Source: Daphnia carinata
Taxonomy: Eukaryota; Arthropoda; Branchiopoda; Diplostraca; Daphniidae
Direction: 5' to 3'
Assembly: GCF_022539665.2 (NCBI RefSeq)
Contig: NC_081335.1
Location: 1,798,001 to 1,862,000, forward strand
Length of the DNA: 64,000 nt
Positions 29,515-43,512 of this stretch are shown here, in pieces (the stretch's first letter is position 1; every line of letters starts with the position of its first letter). The position numbers were made by a program, and so were the translations under genes. The notes beneath the pieces were generated by a model, which saw only the letters and a program-made list of their open reading frames with translations, was not told where the DNA came from and did not search any database.

Positions 29515-32500
29515 GTAAGTCAAGTTTTGCTTTTAAATCTCTTCGTTTGCATGAAAGTTAAAGTTTGTTCAATCAATTCGGTCGATTTGGGGTCTTTTTC
29601 ATTTTCGATTCGCGTCATGAGTTAGGATTAAGGTTTATTTTACTTCAGCTTTGCAAGGCGTGTTGCTGTACACAACTTCATCTGCCATTTAAATTCGCAA
29701 CGATTGCTTTTTGATTGCCTTTAATTTCTTGGCGTTGTTCGAACCATCCATTACCGCTTTTTCATCCACCGGTTCTTTAAAAGTTCGAAAAATGTTGCTG
29801 ACTAGAATTCTAGGCCTTTTGTAATTTGTGTTACTTTGCCAACGCGTACAATTACTGTGACCATCTGTTATTCTTTTGCGAACCAATATTTAAAAACACC
29901 AAAAGAATTGGCGGCTCGATACAGCAAACGTAAGGTTTCAAAGGATCTGCAAGGAAAAGGTAGATTTCTTTGCCCAGGTTTTGGCCTGTGTTGGTACACA
30001 GTCGGTTCATCGTCGGTGTTGGCGTAACCCAAGGATACAAAAGGCACTTAAAGGAGGGAATAGCACAATAATCATTAAAAAGCCACAAAACGCGCATTTA
30101 ATAGTTCATAAAACCCTGCAGGTGTCTGCAAGGCAGTGCGGATGGTCTAGGCAAACCTGAATGATCTACGATGTGTCAAAGACGATCTCGGTCCTGATTT
30201 ATTTTCTCGTGTTTGACGAAAATGTCCTTTAAAACACCGTTAATGGCTTCTCTTTTATGCGACACTTTGAATCGACCTTTCGAAATAAAGTCGATAACGT
30301 TGCAACAAGTTTTTGGTGACGATCTCATAAAAAAACGAGTGGAATATCATTGTTTCAAGTTGAATCTATCCTGCCAATAAATTGCGAGGTAATCGACGCT
30401 AGAAATGGCTCGTTTTGGCTGGCAATAGTGGAACTACTATACACAGGCGCTTGTTGATGGCGGAATTCGTTCTTGATTGGATAAAATGTGACAGTCAGAA
30501 GTGGCCATCAAAAAAAGAAAGGAAGAAAATAAAAAAATGAAACGAGAGGCGCACGCTGTTTGATGGCCATCAAGAGCAACGCTAGTAGCAACACGGTTGC
30601 CCATATTTTCGGGATTTTTATGGACCGTTTGGAAAATTAAAGGGCCGGCCGCGCCATTTGCCCATACAGCCGTTTTACTTATATGGGCAATCAACGTTCA
30701 AATCTTTTAAACTACAGTATCTCACACTTTTTTTTTTAACAACGAAACGATCATTAACCTGACCTAAGGTTTCCATCTGATTTTTTACGTTGGGAACTTC
30801 TCATTTCTGATTTACAGTTAACTAAATGAAAAATCACGTATAGGCCTCTTACCGTTCAAATGTTTTGTTGTTGTTCGCCTCTTACGTTCGGCAATAAGAT
30901 GTCGCGCTTTATTTGTTCTCTCTCTTTTTCTGCAATTTTTGTTTTCGTTATTTTGTTTCTTTTTTTTTTTTTTTTTTTTGCTGCTGCGTCGGCTATTCGA
31001 CGAGTCTCACAAGTCAAAGAATTGCGTCCTATTGGGGCCACGGCGCCAGATGCAACTATAGGACGGCCGTCGTTTCTGCTTGCCTATGGGGGCTTATGGA
31101 GGGGGGCCACTGCTTTGCACTCCCCCTTTGGAAACGGCTTCTACTGCCACTAGTACAAACTACAAGAGTACGGGCAACAAAAAAAAAACAGTCAGGGCGG
31201 GGCGTGTAATAGCGTCCAAAATGGCCGCCGCAACGACTTTAGTATGTTACACTCACATAGCCTCGTCCACGCGCTCATATAGCGCGGCCTCTTAATAATA
31301 TCTTCTCCCTCTCTTTCTGGCTGAGTAAAGAAAAAAAGAAAACGGGGGTGGGGGGTGGGGTGGGGAGGGAGAGACGAGACATCACGGAAATATCACACTG
31401 CAATCCAATCTGAACGAGCACTTGCGGGCACACACATACACACGTTCTTTGTAATTAAGAACTTTTTGCCGTGGGTTGCATTTCGATCCGTCGGCTTCTT
31501 GACGACGGAGAGGCCAACATGTTTGATGGCTGTCGTGCAATTGTATCGTAGAAGCGAAATGAAAAGCGGGATCGCTTCATCATATTGGCTGTTTAACAAC
31601 AGAAGAAGAAGGAGAAGAAAAAAGAGAAGGGTCGCGCAAACAGCACGAAATTACAAACTACGTACTTTAGAAAGAGAGTAAAGAAAATGATAACATAGCA
31701 GTCGAGGCGATAATGTCTTTTTCTTGACTAGTCCTCGGGTATCGTTCGTGTTTTGTTTTTGTTTTTCCACCTGTATCTAATTTAGCGATTTTCTTTATTT
31801 ATCCTTTTTTTTTTTTTTTTTCTCAAGGAGATGGGTCATTTCTTATTTCCTTTTTTTTTTTTTGTTTTGTTTTGTTTCACGTTACCTTTCCGCCTCCCGT
31901 TCATTCCCCGACAGGTTTTCTGGCCGCTCAGAGCTCGTTTATTATGACGGTGATTATTATGATCATTGTTATTATTATTTGTCTCGTTGCGCGCGCTTTT
32001 TTCACCCACCATTTTCTTGGTGTTCCTTTATATGGAGCTTTAATGACTCTATTAAAAACAAGAAAAAAAGAAAGAGCTCGCTTGCTGGGAGTGTATATCC
32101 ACTATGTACCGGTGTGTGTGTGTGTGTGTGTGTATAAACACTTGGCCGGCCAGTTGAGTAACAATGCCGCCATACCTATACACACGCAGCCAAAAAAAAA
32201 AAAAAAGGAGAGTATTAGCTGTAGAGGAGGGGGGTAGGGTTTTTATTTCCACCTGCGTAAGAGCAATTTGACCGTGCAATGATTTTTATTTTTCGACGTC
32301 ATGGTTTTTTGGGTATAGATATTTTTTTTATTTATTTATTTTCTATAAATGCAACGCTTTGGTTGATTTAACTATGAACTCTATCCACCAGTTCGCAAGA
32401 AAGTTATTTTTTTTTTCCGGTTTTTTTGTTCCCTATAAAAGCTCTTTGTGAGAGTAAACTGATGGTGAATAAATCTTTTTTTTTTTTTTTTTGAAGGGGG

Positions 32501-35253
32501 GGGGGGTTCATCCAATCAAAATCTTAAAAAGAAAAAGTTTGGGAGAAGGGAGTTGTTTCTATTTTTCCCTTTGGGAACTGAAGAAAAAAAAAAGCCCGAA
32601 GACGACGGAGAAAAAAAAAAGGAAGCATCTGCGTTTGAAAATACCAGCTAAGAAATGTTTCTTTTTTTCTGAACGAAAATTATTCATTTTCTATACAGTC
32701 GGGACCGAGTGTGTGTCTGTATGTTTGTTAGCTGGCGTGGTGATTTATTGCGGCCGCGCACAGCGTTTCTTTTCTAAATTCATAGATATATATAGGCCGT
32801 GCCAGCAGCAGAATCTCTTGGCTCTTTCTCTCCTTTTTTTTTTTTTTTTTCTTTAAAAAAGAATTCCCAATATACACAACACGGGGCAGAAGCGGCGGCG
32901 GCGGCTTCTCGGCGGCCATTACTGCCGCCGTTATCCCTCTTTTTATTGGCTGGGCTATAGCCACCGATGGGCGGAGCTTTGAAATGGTACACACACACAC
33001 ACACAAAAAAAAGAAAAGAAAAAAAAAAGAGACCTCCAGTCGAGACCCTTTTGGCTTTCCCTCTCTCTCTCTTCTCTTGCACAAGAAGGGTATCTAAAAG
33101 GGATGACCGAAAATAGGCCTATAGGTTCACGTTCCCTCTGTTGCGAGAGAGTAGTATAACTTTGCCATATTACACTATTATAGCGCACCAAGATGCCGAG
33201 CGCTTATAAATAAATGAATAGGCATACTATTAAAGGGCTGTATCGGTCAGACCTGAAGATGAAGGATTTCTTCTTGCTCGTGTCCTTTACTCTTATGGAA
33301 CAATTTCTCTTCTTTTCTCAACGTCCTTGAGCCCTTTTTGCGCTCGTAAGAAAACCTCCACATTTCGTTTTTTTTCGGAGCCCGTAAGCGGGGCAAGCAA
33401 GGCACACAATAAGACGCAACTGTTTTTCTTTTTTCTTTTAGTGCAATCTAAAAGGAGGTCGTAAAAAACAATTGCCGATAGCCTAGAATTTTGTAGCGTA
33501 TTGTGTTTACCAGTTGCAACATCCACCGCGTTCCAGATCTATCCCTACCGATGACGCACACATTTTTTAAAAGGAAATGGAAAGCCTAGCCTTGATGCGG
33601 GATGACCTTTGCATCGCTCCGGCCGGCCACCTTTTTGTTATTGAATTCGAGCAATTTCAAAAAGGACTATAGGTTAATACTCGTCTTGTGTAAATATAGA
33701 TCTGTTCCATTGCCATCGGCTGACGCTGTAGGCATTTACCAAAGTATTTCACTCTTGTGTTATGGCAGTCATCCAAAGTGCTACTATGCTACTCTACGTC
33801 GTCGCCGTCGTCTTCTTGATTTGCTGCCAGCAGCATCCGATAGATCGCCCTAGCTCTTTTTTTTTCTTTCAGTCCTGTCTTTCTCGCTCTGACTTGAAAA
33901 TTTATGAAGACAAGGAAACCATCCGTAGTTATATCTGCGGAACGAAACTCGCTTTTTTTTTTTTTTTTTTTTTTTACCCTTCAGGGCTGCACTGTTTTGT
34001 GTTTCCCGGCAGCTTCACGCAGTCCTGATCATTCGTTGCAATTCATTATATTTTATGTATTTAGTATACACATCTTATTATTGTTTTATTATTTTTTTTT
34101 TCCAAGTTTTTCTTGCGTAGTCTTTATGTTTATATGGCCCCTTCTTCTAGTTGAGAAATATATACCCGTCGTCTCCACTGCCGCTTTCACGCGCCGGATG
34201 TAAAAAGCAAAGAGAAACGAACCGTCTTTTTTTTTTTTTTTTTCAGCGGAAGTGCAACGAAAATGTACTAGGCCACATTAGGAATTTTTATCCTAACTAT
34301 AGTTATACTTGCGCACTATCATACGTCCTATTTATTGTATAGATTTTTTTTTTTGTAAGCTGAAGAAGTCGACAACGCCCACATAATAATCATTATTACG
34401 TAGTAGCCTACATGTACGTGTACGCTACAGAGTATACGCAGTGTTATGCATTAGAAGCCTAGCCGTATTAACACGCATACACTCTGGCGTACACTAAAGT
34501 CTTTTGGTTATTTACTCGCAATGTTTTTTTTTAGATATTTATTTTTATTTGGAGAAGGAAAAGAACAAAAAAAAAAAAAAAAGAATGAAAAATATGGCTG
34601 AGCCGTGTGGGAAATGGGGCCACCGCCGCTGTTGTTGTATAATGTTGTTATGAAACGCAACTTTGAAGACGTTTTCCGAAAAGTAGAAATAAATGGGCAG
34701 GCTTTTGTTTTTTTAATTACATATTGCAGTTGTAGTGTGTGTTTGTTTTCCCTGTACGTTGCCTCACTTCGCTTCACCAACTTCTTGCGGCCGCGTCCGG
34801 TCTAATATTCACGCGGCATACTTTGCGCCGGTGTGTGTCTCTTGTTGTATGTCGTCTCTTTTGCGTAATCTACGCGCACGTAATTTGGGCGTCGTGAGTC
34901 GACACCACCGAAAAAGCTAGTGGCAGTCGGGAGTAAAACAGGGAAAAGTAAAGGAAGGAAAATAATAATAAATGTGTACCGATGTTGGGTCCGAGACTTT
35001 GAGCAATAGTCACGAACGAAAAAAAAAAAAAAAAAAAAAAGGTTAGCAACCGCAAGTTGTCTGCTACCAGCGGTTTGATAGCTTTTCTGTTCATTTTAGT
35101 TTGTCCAGAAAAAAGTTAAACAATCATCAGTTAAACCGTGCTGTGTACTATTCGTTAGACCGTCTTGTTTGGTTTTGGACTAACGAAAAAAAAGTCGATG
35201 CGCTTAGGCTAGTTTGTAACATTTGACATCGTAGGCCTAAATTTGCGTGGTGC

Positions 35254-35273
35254 GGGGGGGGGGGGGGGGGGGG
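35254..35273. repeat. Poly(G), 20 bp
   Basis: A 20-G run upstream of Ubx; G-quadruplex capable. Confidence 0.96.
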
Positions 35274-38140
35274 TTCCGAATAGGTCTTGATTCTATTTAT
35301 TGTTTCGTTTTTTTTTTTAAAGCAAAAAATGGCGGAAAATGTTTCAAGTCTGTTCTGATAATAAGCGTGTAATGTGTTTTGGGTAAACACTTGAAAGACA
35401 AAGTGGTTTAAGTTTGTTTTTTTATTGGCCATTTGAAGCGCCTGTTAGGCCTACAATCTCTGGCCGACTACACCGCGCCCTATTTTCTTTGCCGACAACA
35501 CTCGAAAGATTGTTTGTCTATGAAAACGATTGAAACCCTCTTTGTTTTTCGGTTTTTATTGTGTACCTTAAAATGTTGTCAATTCAACCAATTGATGCGT
35601 GCCAATGGCGTGCTGGGTTTTCACCGAACGCAGTTTGTTAGAGCGATAAATTGGGAAGGAAAAGATAAGACCATGAACTCACCAAAACCAGCACTTTAAG
35701 CGACTGCGATCTTTTCTTTCTTTCTTTCTGTTGAATCTTCTCGAAATGAAGCGATAAAAAACAAAACAACTGCCAGTGAGAGGTAGGGAGTAGTCGTGGT
35801 TTTCCGTAATCCGTTGGCGTGTCAGGCGTGGAAATGGCCGTCCTTCGGCGTCGTCATCGGCCCGGCGCTTTCCGCTCAACCAACAGACAGGAAACCAGCA
35901 ATTTTCATCGGGGATTCTCGACTACATTAACTCGGCAGCGCTTCGAAACACACACAAACACGTTAGCAACACTGGCACACGCGGACTAGGTAACACACAC
36001 TGCGGGAGCAAAACGCCGAAAGAAGTAAAACAAAAAATGGATGGATGGATGCCGATAATTATTGCGACGAAATATTTTTCTTTCTCCCCCCGCCTTTTGC
36101 CGAGTCCGGTAATAATTGGCGATCACGCACACTGAATCACCTGCCGGGCGCTGCTGGACGGACAGCGCGGGACTTTAGGAAAAACCATCGGAGGTGAAAA
36201 AAAAAAAAAAAAAAAAAAAAGTGGACCAACAGTTTGCGTATAACTCGGTCGATGGACGATTTGATGGACAATGTGTCGAGCAGCTCAAAACATTGTGATC
36301 GGTCAAGCATCAGGGCCGGCACTGATGTGATTGTGAAAAATAGGGGAGGCTGATCGGCAGGCGCTTGAGTAGGAATGGCCTTTTTCGTTTTCTTTTTCTG
36401 TGTGTGTGCATGTATGTATGTGTGTGGGGAAAGTTACAAGATGCTGCGATGGTCTTGGCTTTTTATTTTGTTGGAATTTGTTACAACCATTTTTATAACC
36501 CCCTCTCTCCAGTTGGGAAGGCTGTTGTAACCCCCTCTCAGCCGTCTGCTGACGGTTATATTGCGAAGAATTGGGGGGGTCAGTCTGTTGCGTCGGAAGA
36601 AGAAGAAAAAAAAAAAACGGGTGATCTCTTGCATAGGATGTACGTGTGTACATATAAAAGGGTCGAAGAAGAGAAAGGACAAACTGAGGGGAAAAAAAAG
36701 GATGTGCATTTTTTTTATGACTCTTCTTCTTTGCTCTTCTCCGCGTTTTATTGGGATAACAGGAGAACCCCCCCAATATAAAAAATTGGCCAGGCAAGCC
36801 TATATGGCACAGTCCTTGTGTACGCTCTTCAAGGTCTCCCCCCCCCCCCCCAAAAAAAAGAGAAGAGATAAGGGTTACGTTTTAGAGCAGCGATATCCGC
36901 CGCCAAGGATGAGTCCCTTTTTGTCGATTTTTTATATTCCATCCTTCCTTTCCTTTTTTTTTCCAGGAGGGGTTATATAAATATCTAGCGCAATACAAGA
37001 AAGAAAGAAAAAAAGGTTTTTTCTTTTCCAATAACAGGAGATTGTATAACTCTCTAACAAAAATCCAATATACCACTCTGCTTGCTGTATACATTTTATT
37101 TTAATTTTTTTTTTTTTGGCCTACGCGCACAGAGTTTTATATACAAGGGGTTATATTGGTGGGGGTTGCGCGGCTCCGGCCATCCTTTTACTTCTAGACT
37201 CTGTCGCTTGTCTATTAGGCCTAGAAAAGACACGTAGTCTTGAAGCTACACAACAATGTTCTGTTGCCCTTCGTTTTTCTTTTTACAACGTTGAGTTGAT
37301 CTCGTAGAAATTCTTAAAAACTTTACCGAGCTTTCGGAAGGCCCAGAGTTTCTAGAAATTTTGGGAAAAGAAAACCTTACGGGGCTATTTTTGCTTGTAA
37401 AGAAATGCATCATGAGAATGGATTAAAACAACATTGATTTCTTATCTTTGTTTTTTTTTTCCTCCATTTTCGCGTTTACCGGGCTTCATTTGGTTGGAGA
37501 TGATGGACAGTGATGTGACGAACTTGCATGTTGATCTGTCTACTCCAAACACCATCATCATTTCGCCTATCACCACCGTCATTTCGGCTTTTGATTGATG
37601 GACGGATAAATGGTCGTATATGCTCTCTTGATTGTCTGTAAAAGATAAAAGAAATGAAAAAGTGAAATAAAGCGGCTGTTTCTCCGCGCACAAAACCGCC
37701 AAATGGGCAATAACAATATCAGCAATGGTCCATTTTCACATCAGCGACGGTGGCAGTTGTTGTGTCTATAAAACACGGCGAAATGATGCAGCAATCACGA
37801 CACATACTCACACAAGTCGTCGCCTGCGATGGTGACCACGTAAACATCAACAAATAACACACACACACACACAAAACACTTACAACATTGTGCGCGGTGT
37901 AAAAAAAAAAAAAAGAGCCGAGCATGATAGGCCGTTCCTTACGTGAATAGGGGGAGAGATAGAGAGCGAGAAAGAAGGAAAGAAGATGGTTGGGTATTTT
38001 GATGGCCTCTTCGACTTGATGTTTATGCGCAATTCAATCAAGTTATTAGGGTCATTTTGATGAGGCCAGACACCGTTGCAAGTGTCTTGTGTATACATCA
38101 AGACTTGGAAACGATCCCTATCCCGAACGAGATACTTTAA

Positions 38141-38160
38141 CACACACACACACACACACA
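38141..38160. repeat. (CA)n microsatellite
   Basis: A 20 bp CA tract. Confidence 0.9.
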
Positions 38161-38894
38161 GCCCCCCGCTGCTGCATGTGCTGTTGCCACTGCCGTTTGT
38201 GTCTGTTAAACTTTGGCTCGGCTTTTTTTTGGTTGTACGGTCGATGGCGTCATCATCATCATCTTTACGACGATTGCCTTTCTTTCTTCTTTTTCTTTTT
38301 TCAAAAAGCGCTACTGTTTGCCAGGAATCAACGGCGATAGAGTCATCGTCGCAGTTTGAAATAGACGCCATTTTACAAGTGAATGTGTTCAACGCCATTT
38401 TCTAGTTTCTTTTCTCTTTTTTTTTTTTTTTTTTTAGTTATATGTTTTCAGCCACTTGCAACGACAGACCTCAAGTGGTCGTTGTGGCCAGTCTAGTCCC
38501 CTCTATAAAACGTTTTGTTTTGCTCCCATGTTTTTGTTTGTTTATGTTGCAGCTTAAAGATTACGTACAAGTGTCTTATGGCGTGTGACGTAAGGAGAGA
38601 AAGAAAAAAAAAAGGTGACTCTTCACTAGACAGAAAAAATGATCGTTAAAAGAATCCTGGTTTAGTGAGAGAAAAAAAAAAAAGGCTAAGTTGTTCTTAC
38701 ACGTGAAACAACAGAAACTCTTGTGTTTTTGGCCTCGTTTTTCGCTTGATTTTTTTTTTTTTTGTTTTATTTTGACGACTGTTGTATAACACCACAGGAG
38801 AAGAAGAAGAAGAAGAAGCGGCAAAGTAGAAATAAAAAAAAACTAGTCAATACCATAAAAATCATAATAAAAATAAAAACAAAAAAACAACCCG

Positions 38895-38908
38895 CCCCCC
38901 CCCCCCCC

Positions 38909-38960
<52 letters not shown>
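38895..38960. repeat. C15-A51 homopolymer pair
   Basis: Fifteen C directly followed by 51 A. Similar C-then-T pairs occur at 19101-19145. The exact length is likely to be unreliable in any assembly. Confidence 0.97.
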
Positions 38961-38961
<1 letters not shown>

Positions 38962-39368
38962 GGGCTATTCCTATTCTATCCGGCTACTTGTGAAAGACGG
39001 GCGCTAGTTATAAAGGGGTTATAAGAAAGGGGGCTCGCTTCCAGCCCACCGCTCCGCATTTTTATTGTTATATCTTTTCCTCAAATTGATATTGTTTTTC
39101 TCGTTTTCACTTTTTTTTTTTTCTTCTTCTTCTTTTAAACGCTCACTTTAGAAAGAAAGAAAGAAGAAAAAAGAACTTGGATCACACCTTGGTCTATTTC
39201 ATTTTTCATGTTGAGAGCATTTGGCTCAATCCCATTATTGAAACGAATCGGAAATGAAGATAGCGAACAACCTTTAATGTGTTTTCTCTTGATTGGCGAA
39301 AGCGATCGTTACATTATTAAAGAAATGTCTTTTTTTTTTTGACAAATTTCTTTTTCTTTCACTTAAAG

Positions 39369-39429
39369 ATATGGAATCCATTTGGAAGCGGCCGTCGGAT
39401 GGAGAGACCGACAACGACATCGGCAGATG
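39369..39429 (+). other. Candidate plus-strand exon d (61 nt)
   Basis: A weaker acceptor, TTTCACTTAAAG, and a strong donor, GATG|GTAAGT, bound a GC-rich segment in which all three frames are open. One begins ATGGAATCC, reading MESIWKRPSDGETDNDIGR. Its frame 2 joins in phase with candidate exon e at 49390. No homology recognised. Confidence 0.3.
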
Positions 39430-40471
39430 GTAAGTTCAAATACGTTTTGATGTAACTCTTTTATACGCGCACCTTAGCAATGCTTCCTCTTTCCCTCTCT
39501 CTCTCTCTTTTATTCTTTCTTGTTAATTTACGAGCGCACAATAACAGAGGAGAAGATAATTCCTCTTGGTACACAGCGGCCGTTGGCATTTTTTTTTCGT
39601 TGTTTCGGATAATGAAGCCACTACGCCGTCAAATAGATAGAGACAAAGAGATTAGCGACTTAAATTCTTGCATTTAAAAAAAATAATAATGTTAAGTTAC
39701 TATCTAGCCAATAAATAAAGGCACACACACACAAAGATAGAGTTGTTTATATCTCTTTTAGATTCTTTTTAAATTGAGACGTTTGGAGAGGCAAAAGGTT
39801 CAGTTCAAGGTTCCGCGTAGATGGTACGGATGGACCCTGCGGGGTTCATTGTTTTCATCGGCGTCGGTTCTTTTCTTTCACGATCCCGCCGAAAGGAGTA
39901 GAGAAACAAGTAAGCTGTGATCACGAAACTTGTTTCTTATAGGTCGGTCTTATTCATTAATTTTTCGTGTTTTTTTGTTGTTTTTTTCCAACTGCTCCCG
40001 GTACGAGGTTTTTGTTTTGTAAACCCTCTCCATTTGATGTAGCGTGCAAAAATAACCCAGTCTGTAAACGGGGCAAGTGCTCCTCCTTTTCTCAGTCCCG
40101 AAATTCTATTCAAATTGCACGCAACATCCTTCTCTTCTGGAAAAGAATGATGATTATTAGTTTGTTGTGGTCCAACAGGAGGGGGGAAGAGAGAGAGAGG
40201 AGGTAATAATGAAAAGCGAAGCAAGCGGCTTGATTGGTTGCTTGCATAAAAGGGGACGGTTGGTAGACGTTCTCGCGTACGCTCGCTAACTTTTGGTCAT
40301 TTTAAAATAATCTCATCATCATCTTGTTTTTTATTTTCTCGTTTATTTATTTTTTTTTCATTTTCCGTCTTGTTATCAAGTCGATGGCCGTATTTGGGTA
40401 GGGTTTGATTTATGTCCTGACACGCCAAAAGGACGAATAAGAAACACGCGTTGGGAGGGGGGGAAGGGGGG

Positions 40472-40473
<2 letters not shown>

Positions 40474-40509
<36 letters not shown>
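40474..40509. repeat. (GA)n microsatellite
   Basis: A 36 bp pure GA tract just after a G-rich stretch; about 14 kb upstream of the Ubx start. Confidence 0.95.
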
Positions 40510-40513
<4 letters not shown>

Positions 40514-41055
40514 AAGAAAAGAATAGGCGAGTATGCACGAAACACACACACACATACGTCTCCAGAGAGAGTGAGACATAGCGTGTCGTGCAAGTCAAAA
40601 AGGAGAGGCTGTTCTTTTCCTTTTGTCTGTAATATTTCCCACCCGCTTATTTTCCGTTGCATATAGCCACGCCCTGGCTCGTCGACACACTCATAGACGA
40701 AACCGTGGGAGGTAAAACTACGCGTAATGTCTCTATTTTCAGCGATTTTCAATTCAATTCTATATGGAAGACATGAACGTACGTTAAACCAAACAAAACA
40801 AAAAAAAATACATTTTCTTTTTTCATCACTCAAATTCGATTTTGGAGGTTGTTTTGTAATTCCGTGACATAGCCACCGATTTTTTTTTCTTTTTCCTACT
40901 AACCTTGCGGTCGTGTGAAAATTGTCTTATTTCTTCTATATTTTTTTTTTTTTTTCTGTAAAAAAAAAAAAGTAAATTTGAAGCGACCGACCGACGAACA
41001 ATTGGACTCGTAAACCAGTCGGACGGCGGCAGGAGGCGCACACACAAGCCGCAGC

Positions 41056-41083
41056 TGTGTGTGTGTGTGTGTGTGTGTGTGTG
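41056..41083. repeat. (GT)n microsatellite
   Basis: A 28 bp pure GT tract. Confidence 0.95.
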
Positions 41084-41952
41084 GATATATATGCCCATTT
41101 TTTTCGTATATATCTCTGTAATTCTCGTCTTATTTTTAATTTTTTTTTTTTTCGTCTTCTCCAATTGCTTCTTTAACCATTTCCCCTGTTGCAATTTTTC
41201 TTTTTGTCTCTCTCTCTCTCTCTATTTCGGATAAGACGAACGCTCGCAACATGCGGTCGAATTCGTCACGAATAGGTGGACCTATTCTCCCTCCCATTTT
41301 TTTTTTCTTTTCTTCCTTATCTTTCGTCGATGCATCCATCAATGCTGACCCACCTTGCGAAGCCGTGCCGTGCATAGACAGTGCGTAATAGTAGATCGCG
41401 CGGAGCCATTGGATCCTTTAGCTGTGGGCGTGTTTAATAATGATGTTATATATTTCCCCCCTTTCTTTTTTCTTTTTTTTTCCCTTCTTATATCCTGTAG
41501 TTTCTTGCGCTTTGACAGGCCTCCATCAAGCCAATGAAGTCATCGGTTTTCTGTTCTTTTCTTCTTTTTTTTTTTTGCCACTCAACACAAAAGAGCCCTC
41601 CAGACACAGGGGCGAGCCACAAGCTCGTCGGCTTCTTCTATTTTTATATATATATATATATATTTTTTTTTTATCGGATGGATGGGATCTTTTGCGCTAT
41701 AAGTTGAACCGTAATAGAATTGCACTTTCGCACGTCATCGTCCAGGTGAAACGCGATGATTACGGTGTTGCGCCCGACTCTCTCTCTATATATATATATT
41801 CTTTTGTTTATTTTCGTCGTATTTATTATAGACTTGTTTTTACGATGGCGGCTATAGATTGTGAGTGCGTAGATTGGTCTGGAATGAATTCCGTAGGTGA
41901 ATCGGATGGGAACGTTAGCGCTAACTCTCACGACATTGATCAGTTTTTTTTT

Positions 41953-41956
<4 letters not shown>

Positions 41957-41995
<39 letters not shown>
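41957..41995. repeat. (TC)n microsatellite
   Basis: A 39 bp TC tract (GAGAG on the minus strand) lying among a cluster of ATGGC motifs. Confidence 0.95.
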
Positions 41996-41999
<4 letters not shown>

Positions 42000-42144
42000 T
42001 TTGTTGGGACATTATTTGGGGGAAGAAAAAAAAAATGCTGGAAAAAAATAATAATAATAACAAACACGGAGCGGAACGAATCGTCTTTTCTCGTGACTTG
42101 TTGACGCTAAAAAAAAAAAAAAAAAAAAAACTCAAAATGGCTCC

Positions 42145-42145
<1 letters not shown>

Positions 42146-42179
<34 letters not shown>
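42146..42179. repeat. Poly(T), 34 bp
   Basis: A pure T run just after an A run (42111-42130), forming an A-rich/T-rich pair able to fold back. Confidence 0.95.
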
Positions 42180-42180
<1 letters not shown>

Positions 42181-43481
42181 TTGGCGTTGTTATTGTTGTT
42201 GTTGATGGCGGTCGTATTTTGCTGAACGCAGGAAGAAGCAGAAAAAAACCGGAGCTGTTTGTTGCCAGCGATATGTGTGTTCAAGTCGTAACTGTACGTC
42301 CGCCAATCCATCAAGCGGAAGGAAACTAAAAATAATAAGAAAAAAAAAAAAAAAGCGAGAAAGCCGCGAAGAGGAGAAAAAATAAAAATGGCGGGGCCTC
42401 GGAGTGGGAAGGAGATTTATCGTATCGCGTCGTCGCTATTTCATCGTGACAGGGTCAGTGAATTAGAAAAATTCCGGGTGTCGTCGCCTGCGCGTTTCGT
42501 TTTTTTTTTTTGAAAATATTTTTGCTCCGGTCCCGCTCATTTTTTTTTCCTGGGGGCGAGTTTGCGCAGCGACGTTTTCTTTTTGCTCGGAAATTGTAAA
42601 CGACTTTTCTTCGATCACCGACACACCAAAATGGCGTCCCAACGATGACAGGAAAGAAGGAGACACAAAAAAAAAAAACAACAACAACATGACGCGCATT
42701 TCTCCTCCAGCCAGTAGAAAATAAGAATTCGGATCTGAAAAAAAACAAAAACGATTTGTTGGGGTTGGGAGTGGGGGGGGAAAACAAGCAACAAAATCAA
42801 TACCAACTCGGTATGATATTTTTTTCTCTCTCTTTTTTCTTTCTCCCCCCTGTTCTTCTCGCTGCAGTTACTCCTCCTCCGTCGCCGTCGTAGATGTCAG
42901 CGGCGGAAGATGTAGTAGAGTCCTGGCGTAGGAAGCGGATGGGGGGGAGGTAGAAGCCATCCATCCCCTTCGCTTCGTTTTTCCTGCGTAGCGAAAATAT
43001 ATATCTGGCAAACCTTAAGCGTCTATCGTTTTTTGTTTTTTTTTATTTATTTATTTTTATTTTTTTTTTTTTTTTTTTACCCCAGTTCTTGTGTACATAA
43101 TAATACGTTAGCTCTCTATTTATTTATCTATTTATTTTAGCTTCATATATTTTTTTTTTTTGTCTTTCTTCATAGACTATCAGACTATCCGCTAGGCATT
43201 TATGCAATGGTGGGGGGGGGGGGGGGGGAGGGTAGGGAGGGGGGTCTCTGCATCCATAGCGCACGCACAAGCATCTTGATGGATTCTTTTTTTTTTGTTG
43301 TTGTTGTTGTTCTTCCATCTAAAAGAAAAAAGAAGTTAACTTGTATGGCGAAGCAATTTTGTGTGTGTGTGTGTGTGCATGTTCTTTTCTCTTGCATCCG
43401 CAACGCTTCCTGTTTTTGTTCTTATTGAAAAGGGGAGTTTTCTCCCTGCTTCTTTTTTCGTGTGTGCTCCATTTAGAGTTT

Positions 43482-43512
<31 letters not shown>

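Larger units (their letters stand above)
41840..42640. promoter_or_regulatory. Candidate Polycomb/trithorax response element
   Basis: Five ATGGC motifs (complement GCCAT, the PHO/YY1 core) lie at about 41845, 42138, 42205, 42389 and 42631, all in the same orientation, three of them as AAAATGGC. A 39 bp TC/GA tract (GAGA-factor type) lies among them. It is some 15 kb upstream of the Ubx start, the side where Drosophila has the bxd PRE. Motif-based inference only. Confidence 0.25.

Noticed and set aside
34380-34500. Possible microRNA hairpin with GTAGC...GCTAC arms
   Set aside because: The stem is only about 5 bp before mismatches, and the sequence does not match iab-4 or mir-10.
35433-35699. 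88-codon plus ORF with mixed composition
   Set aside because: No domain recognised, no promoter or splice context; treated as a chance frame.
38910-38960. A51 run as the tail of a retroposed element
   Set aside because: No target-site duplication or recognisable element body next to it; the C15 prefix suggests replication slippage.
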